A DNA stretch of 64,000 nucleotides, from assembly GCA_019163175.1 (NCBI GenBank), contig JAFLKN010000014.1, positions 53,859 through 117,858 on the forward strand, written 5' to 3'. Below are positions 44,843 to 56,000 of this stretch, in pieces; position 1 is the stretch's first letter, and each line of letters starts with the position of its first letter. A model generated the notes under the pieces. The model did not search any database. It was not told the DNA's origin and saw only the letters and a list, made by a program, of their open reading frames with translations. A program made the position numbers and the translations under genes. The DNA comes from Prolixibacteraceae bacterium. Lineage in GTDB: Bacteria > Bacteroidota > Bacteroidia > Bacteroidales > Prolixibacteraceae.

Positions 44843-45322
44843 ATGAAAACAACAATTCTCGGACTATTTTTAATCATCCTGAGTGCGCAATTGTCCTTCG
44901 CACAAAATCCTGCGACAAAGAGTTTCACCACCGCCGAACAGGAAATCGTTAACCTTTCGAAGGACAAATGGCAGTGGATGGCCGACAAAAATGTGGATTT
45001 TCTGGGCAAACTTTTCCATGAAAAAGCAGTGTTTGTTCACATGGGAGGATCATGGGGAACTGAGCAGGAACTTAATATCATCAAAGGCGGAGGAATTTGG
45101 TACAAGAAAACAGATATTCATGAAGTATCGGTGAATATCATTGACAATACTGCCATTCTTTTAAACCGAATCTCCCTTTTGGCTGTAGTTGGTGGAAATG
45201 AAGTAACCAATCCGTTCGAGGTTACAGAAGTGTATGTTAAAGAAGGCAGTAGTTGGAAATTGGGATCTCTATCGTTCACGAAGTTGCTGGCACCACCGGT
45301 TCCGCAACCAGATTCACATTAG
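44843..45322 (+). CDS. Secreted NTF2-like (DUF4440/SnoaL-type) protein, paralogue 2
   Basis: 159 residues. Signal peptide differs from paralogue 1 at one position (MKTTILGLFLIILSAQLSFAQ), and the motif KWQWMADKNVD is shared. Divergence rises towards the C-terminus (ITLEAIVRENVAKTEF in the first, ISLLAVVGGNEVTNPF here), as expected after a tandem duplication followed by specialisation. The C-terminus ends in a Pro-rich tail (LLAPPVPQPDSH) absent in the first copy. It probably shares a transcript with paralogue 1 (122-bp gap). Confidence 0.85.
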   Translation: MKTTILGLFLIILSAQLSFAQNPATKSFTTAEQEIVNLSKDKWQWMADKNVDFLGKLFHEKAVFVHMGGSWGTEQELNIIKGGGIWYKKTDIHEVSVNIIDNTAILLNRISLLAVVGGNEVTNPFEVTEVYVKEGSSWKLGSLSFTKLLAPPVPQPDSH

Positions 45323-45387
45323 CTATACATTTATTAATCAAGGCTTTGTCGGGCACAAACAAGAATTGCCTATCGGTAACTAATAAT

Positions 45388-45449
45388 ACCTCTTTAAGTT
45401 TGATTAGACTTTAAGAGGTAGCCTATGTAAAGAACCTAGTAATTAGGTT
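45388..45449. repeat. Two inverted repeats upstream of the propeller gene
   Basis: First: arms 45388-45399 (ACCTCTTTAAGT) and 45408-45419, 12 bp with one mismatch and an 8-nt loop. Second: AACCTA (45433-45438) and TAGGTT (45444-45449) with a 5-nt loop. The first could end transcription of the NTF2-like pair but has no T-run after it. The rest of the 197-bp spacer shows nothing else. Confidence 0.4.
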
Positions 45450-45519
45450 GGAATGAAACAAATCTCTGTAATTAGTATTTATATTTCTGTAAAAAACCTC
45501 AACATAAACCCCAACCGAA

Positions 45520-46851
45520 ATGAAAACCCAACTGATTTTTGTATCTGCATTTTTACTGATGGCATTCGCAAATAGCGTTTGTGCTCAAGACTGGCCACAG
45601 TTTCTAGGTCCCGAAAGAAACAGTACTTCCCCGCAAAAAAACCTACTTCGTTCCTGGCCCGCATCTGGTCCTGAAGTTTTATGGACAGCCAGCATTGGCA
45701 TTGGCTATGGCGGGCCGGTTGTAAAAGATGGGAAAGTATATCTGCTTGACCGAATCGACAGCATCGGTGATATCATGCGAAGTTTCGACTTTGCAACCGG
45801 CAAAGAACTTTGGAAGAATGTAATCGCATCGCCGGGAACCTGCCCTTTTCCCGGGTCCAGAAGTGTACCGGCTATCGATGGAAATTTTGTGTTTGGCTGT
45901 GGTGCTATTGGCGACTTGTTTTGTATTGATATTACCAGTCATAAACTGGTTTGGCATAAAAATATATGGACCGGTTTTGGCGGCACGAAACTACCCATTT
46001 GGGCCATTTCGCAGTGTCCGCTCATTTATGGAAATATGGTAATTGTATCATCACAAGCTCCTGAAGCCGGTGTGGTTACTTACAATAAACTGACCGGCGA
46101 AATCGTATGGAAAACCCCGAATCTCGGCAACGAATCATACGTAAGTCCTTCTATCGCAAAAATATCCGGAGAGGATCAGGTTGTAATGGTAAATTCCTCA
46201 ACCAATCCATTTGGACATTCGGATGCAGTAAAAACTTTAGGTAAGATAATGGGGATAGATCCACTTTCAGGTAAAGTGCTTTGGGAATACAAGAATTGGG
46301 AATGTCATATCTCTGTGGCAAATGCGGTGGAAGCCGGTGATAACAAATTGCTTGTTGTTGGGGGATATGAGCTTGGTTGTGTGATGATAAAAGTTGAAAA
46401 GAATGCTGACAAAACCTTCACTGTATCCGAACTTTTTAAGCATAACGATTTTGGAGATCATACCAAACCACCAATTTTATATAAAGGTTATTTCTATGCA
46501 CAATTTTCAACAAACGGGAAACGTGACGGATTGGTCTGTATGAACATGGATGGCAAAATCATGTGGAAAACAAAAAATGAACCCAAATTTGACAAAGGCA
46601 GCATGATTTTGGTGGATGGATTGATCCTTGCTACCGATGGCGCAAATAAATTATACCTGATTGAGCCTGATCCCGCTGGTTTTAAATCACTTGCTTCTGC
46701 AGATTTACTGAAACAGGGAGGTGTAGACACCAGAAACAAAATGACCAATTTTGGAGGACCAACTCAAAACTGGGCACCAATAGCGCTATCAAATGGGAAA
46801 TTATTGATCCGTGATCAAAGCCGGATGATGTGTGTGAAAGTGGCGGAATAA
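45520..46851 (+). CDS. PQQ-binding-like beta-propeller protein, exported
   Basis: 443 residues, signal peptide ending ...SVCAQ. WPQFLGPERNSTS at the mature N-terminus and repeated tryptophan-docking-like strands (GKVYLLDRID, GKELWKNV, HKLVWHKNIW, GEIVWKTPNL, GKVLWEYKNW, GKIMWKTKNE, NKLYLIEPD) give an eight-bladed PQQ-dehydrogenase-like propeller. The catalytic and calcium/PQQ ligands of true quinoprotein dehydrogenases are not evident, and such Bacteroidota proteins are usually listed as outer-membrane-assembly-like. Placed just before a molybdenum hydroxylase, it might be a redox or scaffold partner, but this is speculation. Confidence 0.8.
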   Translation: MKTQLIFVSAFLLMAFANSVCAQDWPQFLGPERNSTSPQKNLLRSWPASGPEVLWTASIGIGYGGPVVKDGKVYLLDRIDSIGDIMRSFDFATGKELWKNVIASPGTCPFPGSRSVPAIDGNFVFGCGAIGDLFCIDITSHKLVWHKNIWTGFGGTKLPIWAISQCPLIYGNMVIVSSQAPEAGVVTYNKLTGEIVWKTPNLGNESYVSPSIAKISGEDQVVMVNSSTNPFGHSDAVKTLGKIMGIDPLSGKVLWEYKNWECHISVANAVEAGDNKLLVVGGYELGCVMIKVEKNADKTFTVSELFKHNDFGDHTKPPILYKGYFYAQFSTNGKRDGLVCMNMDGKIMWKTKNEPKFDKGSMILVDGLILATDGANKLYLIEPDPAGFKSLASADLLKQGGVDTRNKMTNFGGPTQNWAPIALSNGKLLIRDQSRMMCVKVAE

Positions 46852-46993
46852 CTACAGATTTTGCTTATATTCATAGAGTATTTTTGAATTGTTGGTAAGC
46901 TTTGTTATATCTTATTTTAGAAATGAACTTTTGTATTAAATGCTTGTTGCATAATATATTCAGGTAATTTTATTTTAAATAATTCACAATCCT

Positions 46994-47449
46994 ATGGCCA
47001 TATTTAAATTAAAAATTAACAGCAAAGAATTTCAGGTAGATGTCGATCCGTCGACTCCGATGCTTTGGGTACTTCGGGATCATCTTAACCTGGTAGGAAC
47101 CAAATTTGGTTGTGGCATCGCTCAATGTGGTGCCTGTACCATTCTCCTGAATGGTGAGGCAGCACGTTCGTGTATCACTTTTGTCGATTCAGTAGGCGAC
47201 AAGGAAATTACAACCATCGAAGGGCTTTCTGAAAATGGGGATCATCCGCTTCAACTGGCATGGATTGAGCATGACGTTCCGCAATGCGGCTACTGCCAGA
47301 GCGGACAAATAATGAACGCTGCAGGATTATTAAAAGCGAATCCTCATCCAACCGATGAAGAAATTGAATCAGCCATGCATGGCAATATCTGCCGATGCGG
47401 TACCTACCTCCGAATCAAGGCTGCTATTAAAACCGCGGCTAATTCTTAG
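46994..47449 (+). CDS. (2Fe-2S) small subunit of a molybdenum hydroxylase (IorA/aldehyde-oxidase type)
   Basis: 151 residues, no signal peptide. N-terminal plant-type ferredoxin domain with Cys40, Cys45, Cys48 and Cys60 (CGIAQCGAC), then the helical four-Cys domain with Cys98, Cys101, Cys133 and Cys135 (CGYC ... CRC). These carry the two [2Fe-2S] centres that take electrons from the molybdopterin subunit encoded next (73 bp). The subunit without its own leader is probably carried out through the Tat pathway bound to the large subunit. Confidence 0.95.
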   Translation: MAIFKLKINSKEFQVDVDPSTPMLWVLRDHLNLVGTKFGCGIAQCGACTILLNGEAARSCITFVDSVGDKEITTIEGLSENGDHPLQLAWIEHDVPQCGYCQSGQIMNAAGLLKANPHPTDEEIESAMHGNICRCGTYLRIKAAIKTAANS

Positions 47450-47522
47450 CGGATATTTTATTTCATATCCGTTACAAATATTTTTAGTTCATTTCTGAAT
47501 TGCTCATCTAAAATCACGAAAC

Positions 47523-49769
47523 ATGACAATTGTAAAAACGGAATTCAATAGACGTTCCTTTATAAAAAGTTCTTTGTTAACCGGTGGTGGTCTGCTGATT
47601 GGTTTTAACTGGCTTGCATCATCATGTATTACGGATGCGCCCAAAGGATTATCAATTCCTGACGAATGGTTCGAAATCACAGGTTATTTAAAGATTGGCG
47701 AAAATGGTGTAGTAACCATTATGTCGCCAAATCCTGAAATCGGCCAGAATGTTAAAACATCCATGCCCATGATTGTGGCCGAAGAGCTGGATGTGGACTG
47801 GAAAAATGTGCTGGTTGAACAAGCTCCATTTAATACTATAATTTTTAATCGGCAACTGGCCGGAGGAAGTGATTCGATCAAACAAAGCTGGCCCGGGCTT
47901 CGAATGGCAGGTGCTTCAGCACGAAATATGCTGATAGAAGCTGCCGCAAAAAAATGGAATGTACCGGTGAAAGAAATCACAACCGAATTGGGCATTTTAT
48001 ATCATAAAGGCAGTGGCAAAAAAGCTGGATACGGCGAAGTTGCTTCAGCTGCAGCCCAACTGTCTGTTCCGAAAGAGGTGGAATTAAAAGACCTGAAAGA
48101 TTTTAAAATTATCGGGACTTCCAGAAAAAATGTGGATGGACATAAAATCGTAACTGGGCAACCCTTATTTGGCCTCGATTACAAAAAAGAAGGAATGCTT
48201 ATTGCCATGATCGTCCATCCGCCCGCTTTTGGCATGAAACTGAAATCCTTCGACGCAACAGATGCCAAAACAAAGCCCGGAATCAAAGATATTTTTAGCA
48301 TTAAAACCTTTAATGATGACTATAAACCACAGTGGTGCGATACAACTTCGTTCACTGAACTGGTTGCTATTGTTGGTAACTCAACCTGGGAAGTAATGAG
48401 CGCCCGAGCCTATATAAAAGTGGAATGGGAACCTTTTGCCGATTATAAAATTGCAATGGCTGGTTGGGGAGGTGATCAGCTTGTCACGGTTCCTGCAGGA
48501 TTGGAGAGTACAGCCGACCACAATGCCAAAATGGTGGCAGCAGCTGCCAAACCCGGCAAGATTGAACGAAGAGATGGCAAGCCGGAAGAAGCTTTTAAAA
48601 ATGCAGCGAAGGTGATTGAACGGACCTATACGGCACCTTTCCTGGCGCACACTCCGATGGAACCCATGAACTTTTTTGCCGATGTAACAGCCGATAACGC
48701 GGTATTGGTTGGTCCTATTCAGTCTCCGGAATACATGGAAAAAACCTTGTCGGCACGACTGGGTTTGCCACTTGAAAAGATTGACATTCAGATGACCCGC
48801 ATGGGAGGAGGCTTCGGGCGACGTTTGTACGGACACTTTATGGTGGAAGCCGCTTTGATCTCACAAAAAATGAAGGCGCCGGTTAAACTGATTTATTCGC
48901 GCGAAGATGAAATTACCTTTGGTATTTATCGCCCGGCTTATCATGCTTTATATCGTGCTGCGCTCGATGCCAACAATAACTTAACTGCCTTCCATGTAAA
49001 AATGGGCGGTGTTCCTGAAAATGCACTTCATGCCAACCGGTTTCCTGCCGGAGCTCTTGATAATTACCTGGCCGAAAGCTGGGAAATTGAATCGAATATT
49101 AGTGTTGGGGCAATGCGGGCTCCGGGGTCCAACTTCAATGCGGTTGCCGAGCAGTCTTTTCTGGACGAATTAGCTGAAGCGATGGGCAAAGATCCTATCC
49201 AGTTGCGGCTCGATTTGTTGAAACGGGCAAAAGAAAATCCGGTTGGAAAACGAAACGATTACGATGCCGCCCGATATGCCGGAGTGCTAGAACTGGTGCT
49301 CGAAAAATCAGGATGGAACAGTAATTCAGCCGTGAAAAATCGCGGGGTGGCTGCCTATTTCTGTCACAGTTCGTATGTGGCCAATGTAGTGGATATTGTG
49401 GGCGATAAGGATAACCCGGTCATCCAAAAAGTGTATGCCGCTATCGATTGTGGTATTGTCGTCAATCCTGATGCCGCTATCAACATGACTGAAGGTAGCA
49501 TTGTAGATGGAATTGGTCAGGCCATGTACGGCCAGATGACATTTAGTAAAGGTCAACCCGATCAGGATAATTTCGATAGCTATCGTTTGATCCGGCATGC
49601 CGAAGCTCCCAAAGAGATTGAAGTTCATTTTGTTCAGAATGAAATTAATCCAACCGGACTTGGAGAACCACCTTATCCTCCTGTGATGGGTGCATTGGCC
49701 AATGCCTTGTACAAAGCCACTGGAACCCGCTATTACCATCAGCCGTTTGTTAAAAATAAATTCGATTAG
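47523..49769 (+). CDS. Molybdopterin-dependent aldehyde/isoquinoline oxidoreductase large subunit, Tat leader
   Basis: 748 residues. Leader NRRSFIKSSLLTGGGLLIGFNWLASSC combines a twin-arginine motif with a lipobox-like end (LASSC). The body is the IorB/CoxL-like molybdopterin subunit: GGSDSIKQSW, MTRMGGGFGRRLYGHF, GAMRAPGSNFNAVAEQSFLDELA and the C-terminal GLGEPPYPPVMGALANAL whose Glu is the catalytic base. Oxidises an aldehyde or N-heterocycle by hydroxylation with water. There is no FAD subunit, so electrons must pass to an envelope acceptor such as a cytochrome or quinone not visible here. XdhC and a MobA-like enzyme follow downstream of the hairpin repeat and would mature it. Confidence 0.93.
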   Translation: MTIVKTEFNRRSFIKSSLLTGGGLLIGFNWLASSCITDAPKGLSIPDEWFEITGYLKIGENGVVTIMSPNPEIGQNVKTSMPMIVAEELDVDWKNVLVEQAPFNTIIFNRQLAGGSDSIKQSWPGLRMAGASARNMLIEAAAKKWNVPVKEITTELGILYHKGSGKKAGYGEVASAAAQLSVPKEVELKDLKDFKIIGTSRKNVDGHKIVTGQPLFGLDYKKEGMLIAMIVHPPAFGMKLKSFDATDAKTKPGIKDIFSIKTFNDDYKPQWCDTTSFTELVAIVGNSTWEVMSARAYIKVEWEPFADYKIAMAGWGGDQLVTVPAGLESTADHNAKMVAAAAKPGKIERRDGKPEEAFKNAAKVIERTYTAPFLAHTPMEPMNFFADVTADNAVLVGPIQSPEYMEKTLSARLGLPLEKIDIQMTRMGGGFGRRLYGHFMVEAALISQKMKAPVKLIYSREDEITFGIYRPAYHALYRAALDANNNLTAFHVKMGGVPENALHANRFPAGALDNYLAESWEIESNISVGAMRAPGSNFNAVAEQSFLDELAEAMGKDPIQLRLDLLKRAKENPVGKRNDYDAARYAGVLELVLEKSGWNSNSAVKNRGVAAYFCHSSYVANVVDIVGDKDNPVIQKVYAAIDCGIVVNPDAAINMTEGSIVDGIGQAMYGQMTFSKGQPDQDNFDSYRLIRHAEAPKEIEVHFVQNEINPTGLGEPPYPPVMGALANALYKATGTRYYHQPFVKNKFD

Positions 49770-49787
49770 CATCTATATTAATTAATG

Positions 49788-49973
49788 TTCAACCCCTTTG
49801 GGGTTGCTGATTATATCATTCATTTTCCGTGGGTTAATACCCACGGTTATTCAAATTAAATCCCTTCAGGATTTTCGCATTTCAAAAGTCCGAAGGACTT
49901 AAATCTGAATAACCTCCGGTGAAACCGGAGGCAAATAAACCAACAAGTTGGAGAACCCCGAAGTGGGTTCAAC
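49788..49973. repeat. Six-hairpin intergenic repeat, copy 2
   Basis: Six palindromes in the same order as 39680-39866: 49791-49805 (AACCCC/GGGGTT), 49827-49846 (CCGTGGGT arms), 49858-49874 (AAATCC/GGATTT), 49886-49900 (AAGTCC/GGACTT, loop GAA), 49913-49931 (CCTCCGGT arms, loop GAA), 49953-49970 (GAACCC/GGGTTC). Where the copies differ inside stems 1 and 3 the change is matched on the opposite arm (for example CCCT/AGGG versus CCCC/GGGG), preserving pairing. It lies between the molybdenum hydroxylase and xdhC-like genes. Confidence 0.88.
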
Positions 49974-50021
49974 AAAATGAAGGCTTTATTTTTTTTAGGC
50001 AAAGAATAACTCATACTACCA

Positions 50022-51038
50022 ATGACTCACGAAATACTCTTGTTGTTTCAGACCCTAAAAAGCTGGCAGGAAATTGGCAAAAAAGCTGTTTTTATTTCGG
50101 TTGTTGCTCTCGAAGGTTCATCGTATCGCCGACCCGGTGTTTGCATGATTATGAGCCAGGATGGCGAAATGGTTGGAGCCGTGAGCGGTGGTTGTGTGGA
50201 AACCGAAATTGAGCGACAGGCACAGCGTGTTTTCCAGACCGGCAAAGCCAAAATAATAGTGTACGACGGACGTTTCCGGATTGGCTGTGAAGGCATTCTT
50301 CATATTTTGATTGAACCGGTTTTTATCTCCGATGATTTATCCAAAGCATTCGAAAAACAGATTGAAAACAGGCTGTCTTTTCAGATGGAGTCAAGGTTTT
50401 ACCGCGAAGTCGGAGAATATGGAGATGTGGGAACAATGGTGAACCTTAATGGTAAAAAATTTGCTCTGAATTCTTCGTTTACAATTGACCAGATTGCGCA
50501 GCAGGAATGCTTTTCGCAAACCTTAAAACCACTTTTCCAGCTCTTCATTTTTGGGGCCGAACACGATGCTGTTCAGTTGTGTCAGGCAGCTAAACTGCTT
50601 GGTTGGGAAGTCACCGTGTTTGCATCGCCCGACGAATCGAAATCGTGTGACTATTTCCCGGGAGCTAATTCGCTGATCTCCCCAACCTTCGATACGATCG
50701 ACACCTCTGAAATTGACGAACAAACGGCTGTGGTTTTAATGACGCACAGTTTTAACAAAGATGTTCAATACCTGATGGCACTGAAAGATACTAACCCGGC
50801 TTACCTCGGATTGCTTGGCTCGAACAACCGGAGAGAACGTGTTCTTTCGATGCTGCTCGATTACATGCCAGACATCTCCACCGATTTTCTGGAACAGATT
50901 CACGGACCTGCCGGAATCAGCATTGGCGCAGAGAGCGCTTCAGAAATTGCAGTATCTATTCTTGCTGAAATTTTAGGTGTGATTCGTCATCAGAATCCCA
51001 TTGCCCTGAGCGAGAAAATAGGTGCAATCCATGGCTAA
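50022..51038 (+). CDS. XdhC/CoxI-family molybdenum hydroxylase maturation protein
   Basis: 338 residues, cytoplasmic. N-terminal XdhC-CoxI domain (ISVVALEGSSYRRPGVCMIMSQDGEMVGAVSGGCVETEI; KIIVYDGRFRIGCEG) and C-terminal Rossmann XdhC_C domain (LFIFGAEHDAVQLCQAAKLLGWEV; MTHSFNKDVQYLMALKD; AYLGLLGSNNRRERV). It binds and sulfurates molybdenum cofactor and inserts it into xanthine-oxidase-family enzymes. It is found 252 bp after the large subunit; its last 8 bp overlap the MobA-like gene. Confidence 0.93.
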   Translation: MTHEILLLFQTLKSWQEIGKKAVFISVVALEGSSYRRPGVCMIMSQDGEMVGAVSGGCVETEIERQAQRVFQTGKAKIIVYDGRFRIGCEGILHILIEPVFISDDLSKAFEKQIENRLSFQMESRFYREVGEYGDVGTMVNLNGKKFALNSSFTIDQIAQQECFSQTLKPLFQLFIFGAEHDAVQLCQAAKLLGWEVTVFASPDESKSCDYFPGANSLISPTFDTIDTSEIDEQTAVVLMTHSFNKDVQYLMALKDTNPAYLGLLGSNNRRERVLSMLLDYMPDISTDFLEQIHGPAGISIGAESASEIAVSILAEILGVIRHQNPIALSEKIGAIHG

Positions 51039-51654
51039 AATTCCGATTCTGCTTTTGGCTGCAGGTGGTTCAACCCGAATGGGACAACCCAAGCAATTGC
51101 TTCCGTGGGATGGACAAACCCTGATTGAGCATCAGATTCAGACATTATTAAAAACCGGTCATCCGGTAAGTGTAGTTATCGGTTCAAATTCGGACCTCAT
51201 CATTCCTGTCATTGAGAATTTTCCGGTAAACGTCTTGATTAATACAGATTGGGAAAGTGGAATGGGCAGCTCCATTTCGTTTGGAATCGATCAGATCATC
51301 CAAAAATTTCCGGATGCAGATGGGGTTCTGATCACGCTGCTGGACCAACCCTTGCTTACGACTTCCTATTTTCAAAAAATGCTTGGCGCCTATCAGCCCG
51401 ATTCGCAACAAATCATTGTCTCACAATCTGCTTCAGGATGGACAGGTGTTCCCGTGCTTTTTGATCGATGCTATTTGAAAGAGCTTAGCGAATTGAGCAA
51501 TGACGAAGGCGCAAAAAAAATCACAAAACGACACGAAGAAAGCGTTATTCTTATGGAAGGGGGAGAATTACTTTTGGACATGGATACTCCGGAAACCTAT
51601 CAGCAATTACTAAGCAAATACTTTAATTACAAGCCAAATATGCCCTGGAAGTAA
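51031..51654 (+). CDS. MobA/MocA-like nucleotidyltransferase (molybdenum cofactor)
   Basis: 207 residues from ATG 51031, which overlaps the XdhC stop by 8 bp; a GTG at 51022 is also in frame but less likely. Glycosyltransferase-A-like fold with the NTP-binding signature LLLAAGGSTRMGQPKQLLPW, then metal-binding LDQPL near residue 105 and a C-terminal DMDTPETYQQL. It probably transfers CMP to molybdopterin to make MCD (MocA type), the form used by xanthine-oxidase-family enzymes like the one at 47523. Translational coupling to XdhC supports a dedicated maturation pair. Confidence 0.87.
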   Translation: MAKIPILLLAAGGSTRMGQPKQLLPWDGQTLIEHQIQTLLKTGHPVSVVIGSNSDLIIPVIENFPVNVLINTDWESGMGSSISFGIDQIIQKFPDADGVLITLLDQPLLTTSYFQKMLGAYQPDSQQIIVSQSASGWTGVPVLFDRCYLKELSELSNDEGAKKITKRHEESVILMEGGELLLDMDTPETYQQLLSKYFNYKPNMPWK

Positions 51655-51674
51655 TACTTGTAAATCTGTTGTAA

Positions 51675-52769
<1,095 letters not shown>

Positions 52770-53097
52770 GAAAAATGGCAAAATCAATATCCTTATCGCC
52801 CAATTACTCGCGAAAAGGAGAGAATTACCTAAACGGAAATATTGTCAATCTACCTGTTTATACTTCCTGAGTTTGCTGAAGTAGGGAATTCGTGACTACC
52901 TGAGATTTTATACACTTTCTTAAACTAATTTTGCCCCTTCTACCCCATTCCGTTTCATTTTTCTGCGATCCGGTTAAAATTCCATAACGAATAAGCAAAA
53001 ACTCATCGAATCAGTTCGTTTGGTTTCAATAAGTTTGAAAAAGAAAAACAGTCCTGATCAACAGCTGTTTTGCACAAACTAAACTAATCAACTTGCT
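52770..53097. other. 328-bp spacer upstream of the beta-helix gene
   Basis: No coding frame with gene-like character was seen. It contains a TAAGTTTG match to the Bacteroidota -7 element (53030-53037), about 60 bp before the ATG at 53098, but no matching -33 TTTG at the expected distance. Nothing else stands out. Confidence 0.5.
53030..53037 (+). promoter_or_regulatory. Candidate -7 element for the 53098-64000 run
   Basis: TAAGTTTG fits TAnnTTTG and stands 60 bp upstream of the first gene of the run. Confidence 0.4.
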
Positions 53098-56000
53098 ATG
53101 AAACTTTCGATGATGAAATCACGGACTTTCGTGGTCCTCTTTCTTACAATAGTGTGTTTATTCGCCAACGCACAAAACAATGCACCGCATCGTGATGGTA
53201 AAATCCTCGAAGGCGAAGCGTGGTTGCCTTTTAGTTATCCCGAAAAAGCTGATTTTTACGTTTCACCCAAAGGAAACGACAGTTGGACGGGAACATTGGC
53301 CAAGCCAAATGCTTCAGGAACTGATGGTCCATTTCTAACTCTCCAACGTGCACAAAAGGCGGTTCGCACCTTAAAAGCCCAGGTTTACAAACCAAAAGAT
53401 GCTCCTATTGAAAAACGATGGATTGGTTCGCCTCATCCATTCGGAAAAGGTAAAGACATTTTGGTTTATCTCCGCGAAGGAACCTATTCACTGAAACAAC
53501 CCTTGGTCTTCAGTCCTGCCGATGGGGGTGAGCGCGTTGAAACCAATCTGCCCACAGGTGCATTCGAATACCACAAACTGAAAGACCATTACGTAACTTA
53601 CTCAGCTTATCCCGGTGAAAAACCTGTGATTACTGGTGGTATTCCGGTAACCAACTGGACAAAAAAAGGCAACGTTTGGACGGCCAAATTCGATGCCGAT
53701 TCAGCCAAAATGCTTGTAGTAAAAGGCAAACGACAGATTCTGGCACGAACTCCCAATCAAGGTTATTTTGTTCCACCTGTTATTTCCACATCAACCAGCG
53801 AACTGAATTTCAGAAAAGGTGAAATAAAAAACTGGAAAGAGATGGAAGGCAATCGTGTGACCATGCTGCTGCGCTGGCATACAGGTATTAATTCCATTGT
53901 AAAAGTGGACGAAAAAAGCGGCATTGCTACGTTTAAATCGCCACAGGAAGGTGTTGTTATTGTTCCGCCGCGCTATTACATTGAAAACGTAAAAGCCTTG
54001 CTGGATGCACCCGGCGAATGGTACTTCGATAAAAATCTGAAGGAAATCAGCTATATTCCTGCCAACGGTATTGACGATCCAAATCTGGTTTCGGCAGAAG
54101 TTCCGGTCATCAACAATTTGGTGACTGTAAAAGGAAAACTGGGGCAACCCGTGCGCAATCTGCGTTTCTACGGATTGACTTTTGAGGGGGTTAATACAGG
54201 CAACAGCGCCAATAAAGTAAATACAGATGGAGTTGACGGCGAAACAGGAGTAATGGAAACTTCAGCCGATAAAAACAGCGCAATCAGTTTCGAGTTTGCC
54301 CATGCCTGCGAGATCGTGGATAGCGAAATACGTTCGTGTAGCGGAACCGGCTTATACATACACAAAGGTTGTTACCAAACCCGTATTCTGCAAAATAAAC
54401 TGGAAACCATAGACAATGGCGGAATCTATGCCATTGGGCCGACCCAACCAGGCGATGGGCGGGAAATAACCCGTGAGACGCTCATTTCGCACAACAAACT
54501 GTACGATTGTGGTGGAATCAATATTCTGGCCAACTACACGCTAATGACAACCATTTCGCACAACTACCTTACCAAAACCCGCGGCCGTTATGGCATCGAC
54601 GTGGGTGGATGGTCGAACCTCGAAGAAGCCATCGATGGAGGCTACCTGGTAGAATACAATCACCTCGACGATGTTCAGATGGACGCCGACGACTCGGGAG
54701 CAATCAAAACCGCCGGAATGACGTTCAATTCGGTCGTTCGCCGTAACCTGATCCACTACGTTCATGCAGGTTTTTTCAACGACAATGTGGCTTTCTGGTT
54801 CGATAACATGTCGATTGGCTGGACTTCAGAAGAAAACATTTATTACGACCTGGAACAAGGTGAATGGAAATTGTGCGCTGCCATGATTGAAGACAACATT
54901 TACCGCAACAACTTTAAAATTGAGGCTCCTGCCAATGCTCCGGAAACAATTATTGAAGGCGAACCTGAGTTTCAAATGAGCAATCTAAAAATTGAGGCTT
55001 CCTCAAAATCTGCTTCCGGACAAGTTGTTGCCGGAAGCATCATTCGCCTAACTGCTGATGTGTTTAATAAAGGTGCAAGTGGCGTTGCCCCGGTTGAACT
55101 TTATGTTGACGGAAAAATCAGTGAAGAAAAGTTGTTTCCGGTGATTAAAAACAACAGCCGGAAAATCAAATTCGAGCTGCGCATTTACGATGCCGGCGAC
55201 CATCAACTTGCCATCGGCTCAACGGCTTACCAATCGGTTAAAATTGAAGGACAAAAGCCATCAGTTGTGTTTGAAGATTTTAAACTTTCGGGTGACCGGC
55301 TTATTAAAGGCGAAAAAGTAAAGGCTACTGCCATGGCCCGCAACCTGAGTTCAAGTACGCAAAACATGATCGCTTCGTTGTTTGTCAACAACCAGAAAAT
55401 GCTAAGCCAGCCCGTCGAATTAAAGGCAAATGGTGCACAGACAATCAGTTTTGAGTTTGAACCAACCGCCGGAAAACAGCAGGTGCGCATTGAAAACAGC
55501 GCTGAAAAAGAACTGAATGTTGCCGAAGGAAAAGTGCTTGATCTGACAACAATGCCCATCATACAGTATTGCTCAGCCAAAGCAAAACCTTATGAAATTG
55601 AAGCCGATGCCAAAGCCAACCGGTTTAAAATAACAGCCAGCGGTTCAGATTTTTATCATGCTGAAGATTCATATGCGGCGGCCTATGTGAAAGGAATTCA
55701 AGGCGACTTTGTTGCCACAGTTAAAATCAATCAATTCGGAGATCGTACGCACGAATGGTTCCGTTCGGGACTGTTTGTGCGGAACGATATCTCCCAAAGT
55801 TTCGATGTTCAGCCTGGTAGCAAAGGCTCTGTATTGGTTTTCGGCACTCCCGGACGTGCCGGCATTGAATACGACGAATTTGCAAACGGCTGTATGCACA
55901 AAGCTAGCAGCCAGAATCTGCCGGAGCATTCAAAAACACCCATTTTTCTAAAAATAGTTCGTCATGGAAACAGCTTCAGCGGGTATATCAGTCTGGACAA

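Noticed and set aside
45388..45419. Terminator after the NTF2-like genes
   Set aside because: The stem is plausible, but no T-run follows on the plus strand, so it is listed only as an inverted repeat.
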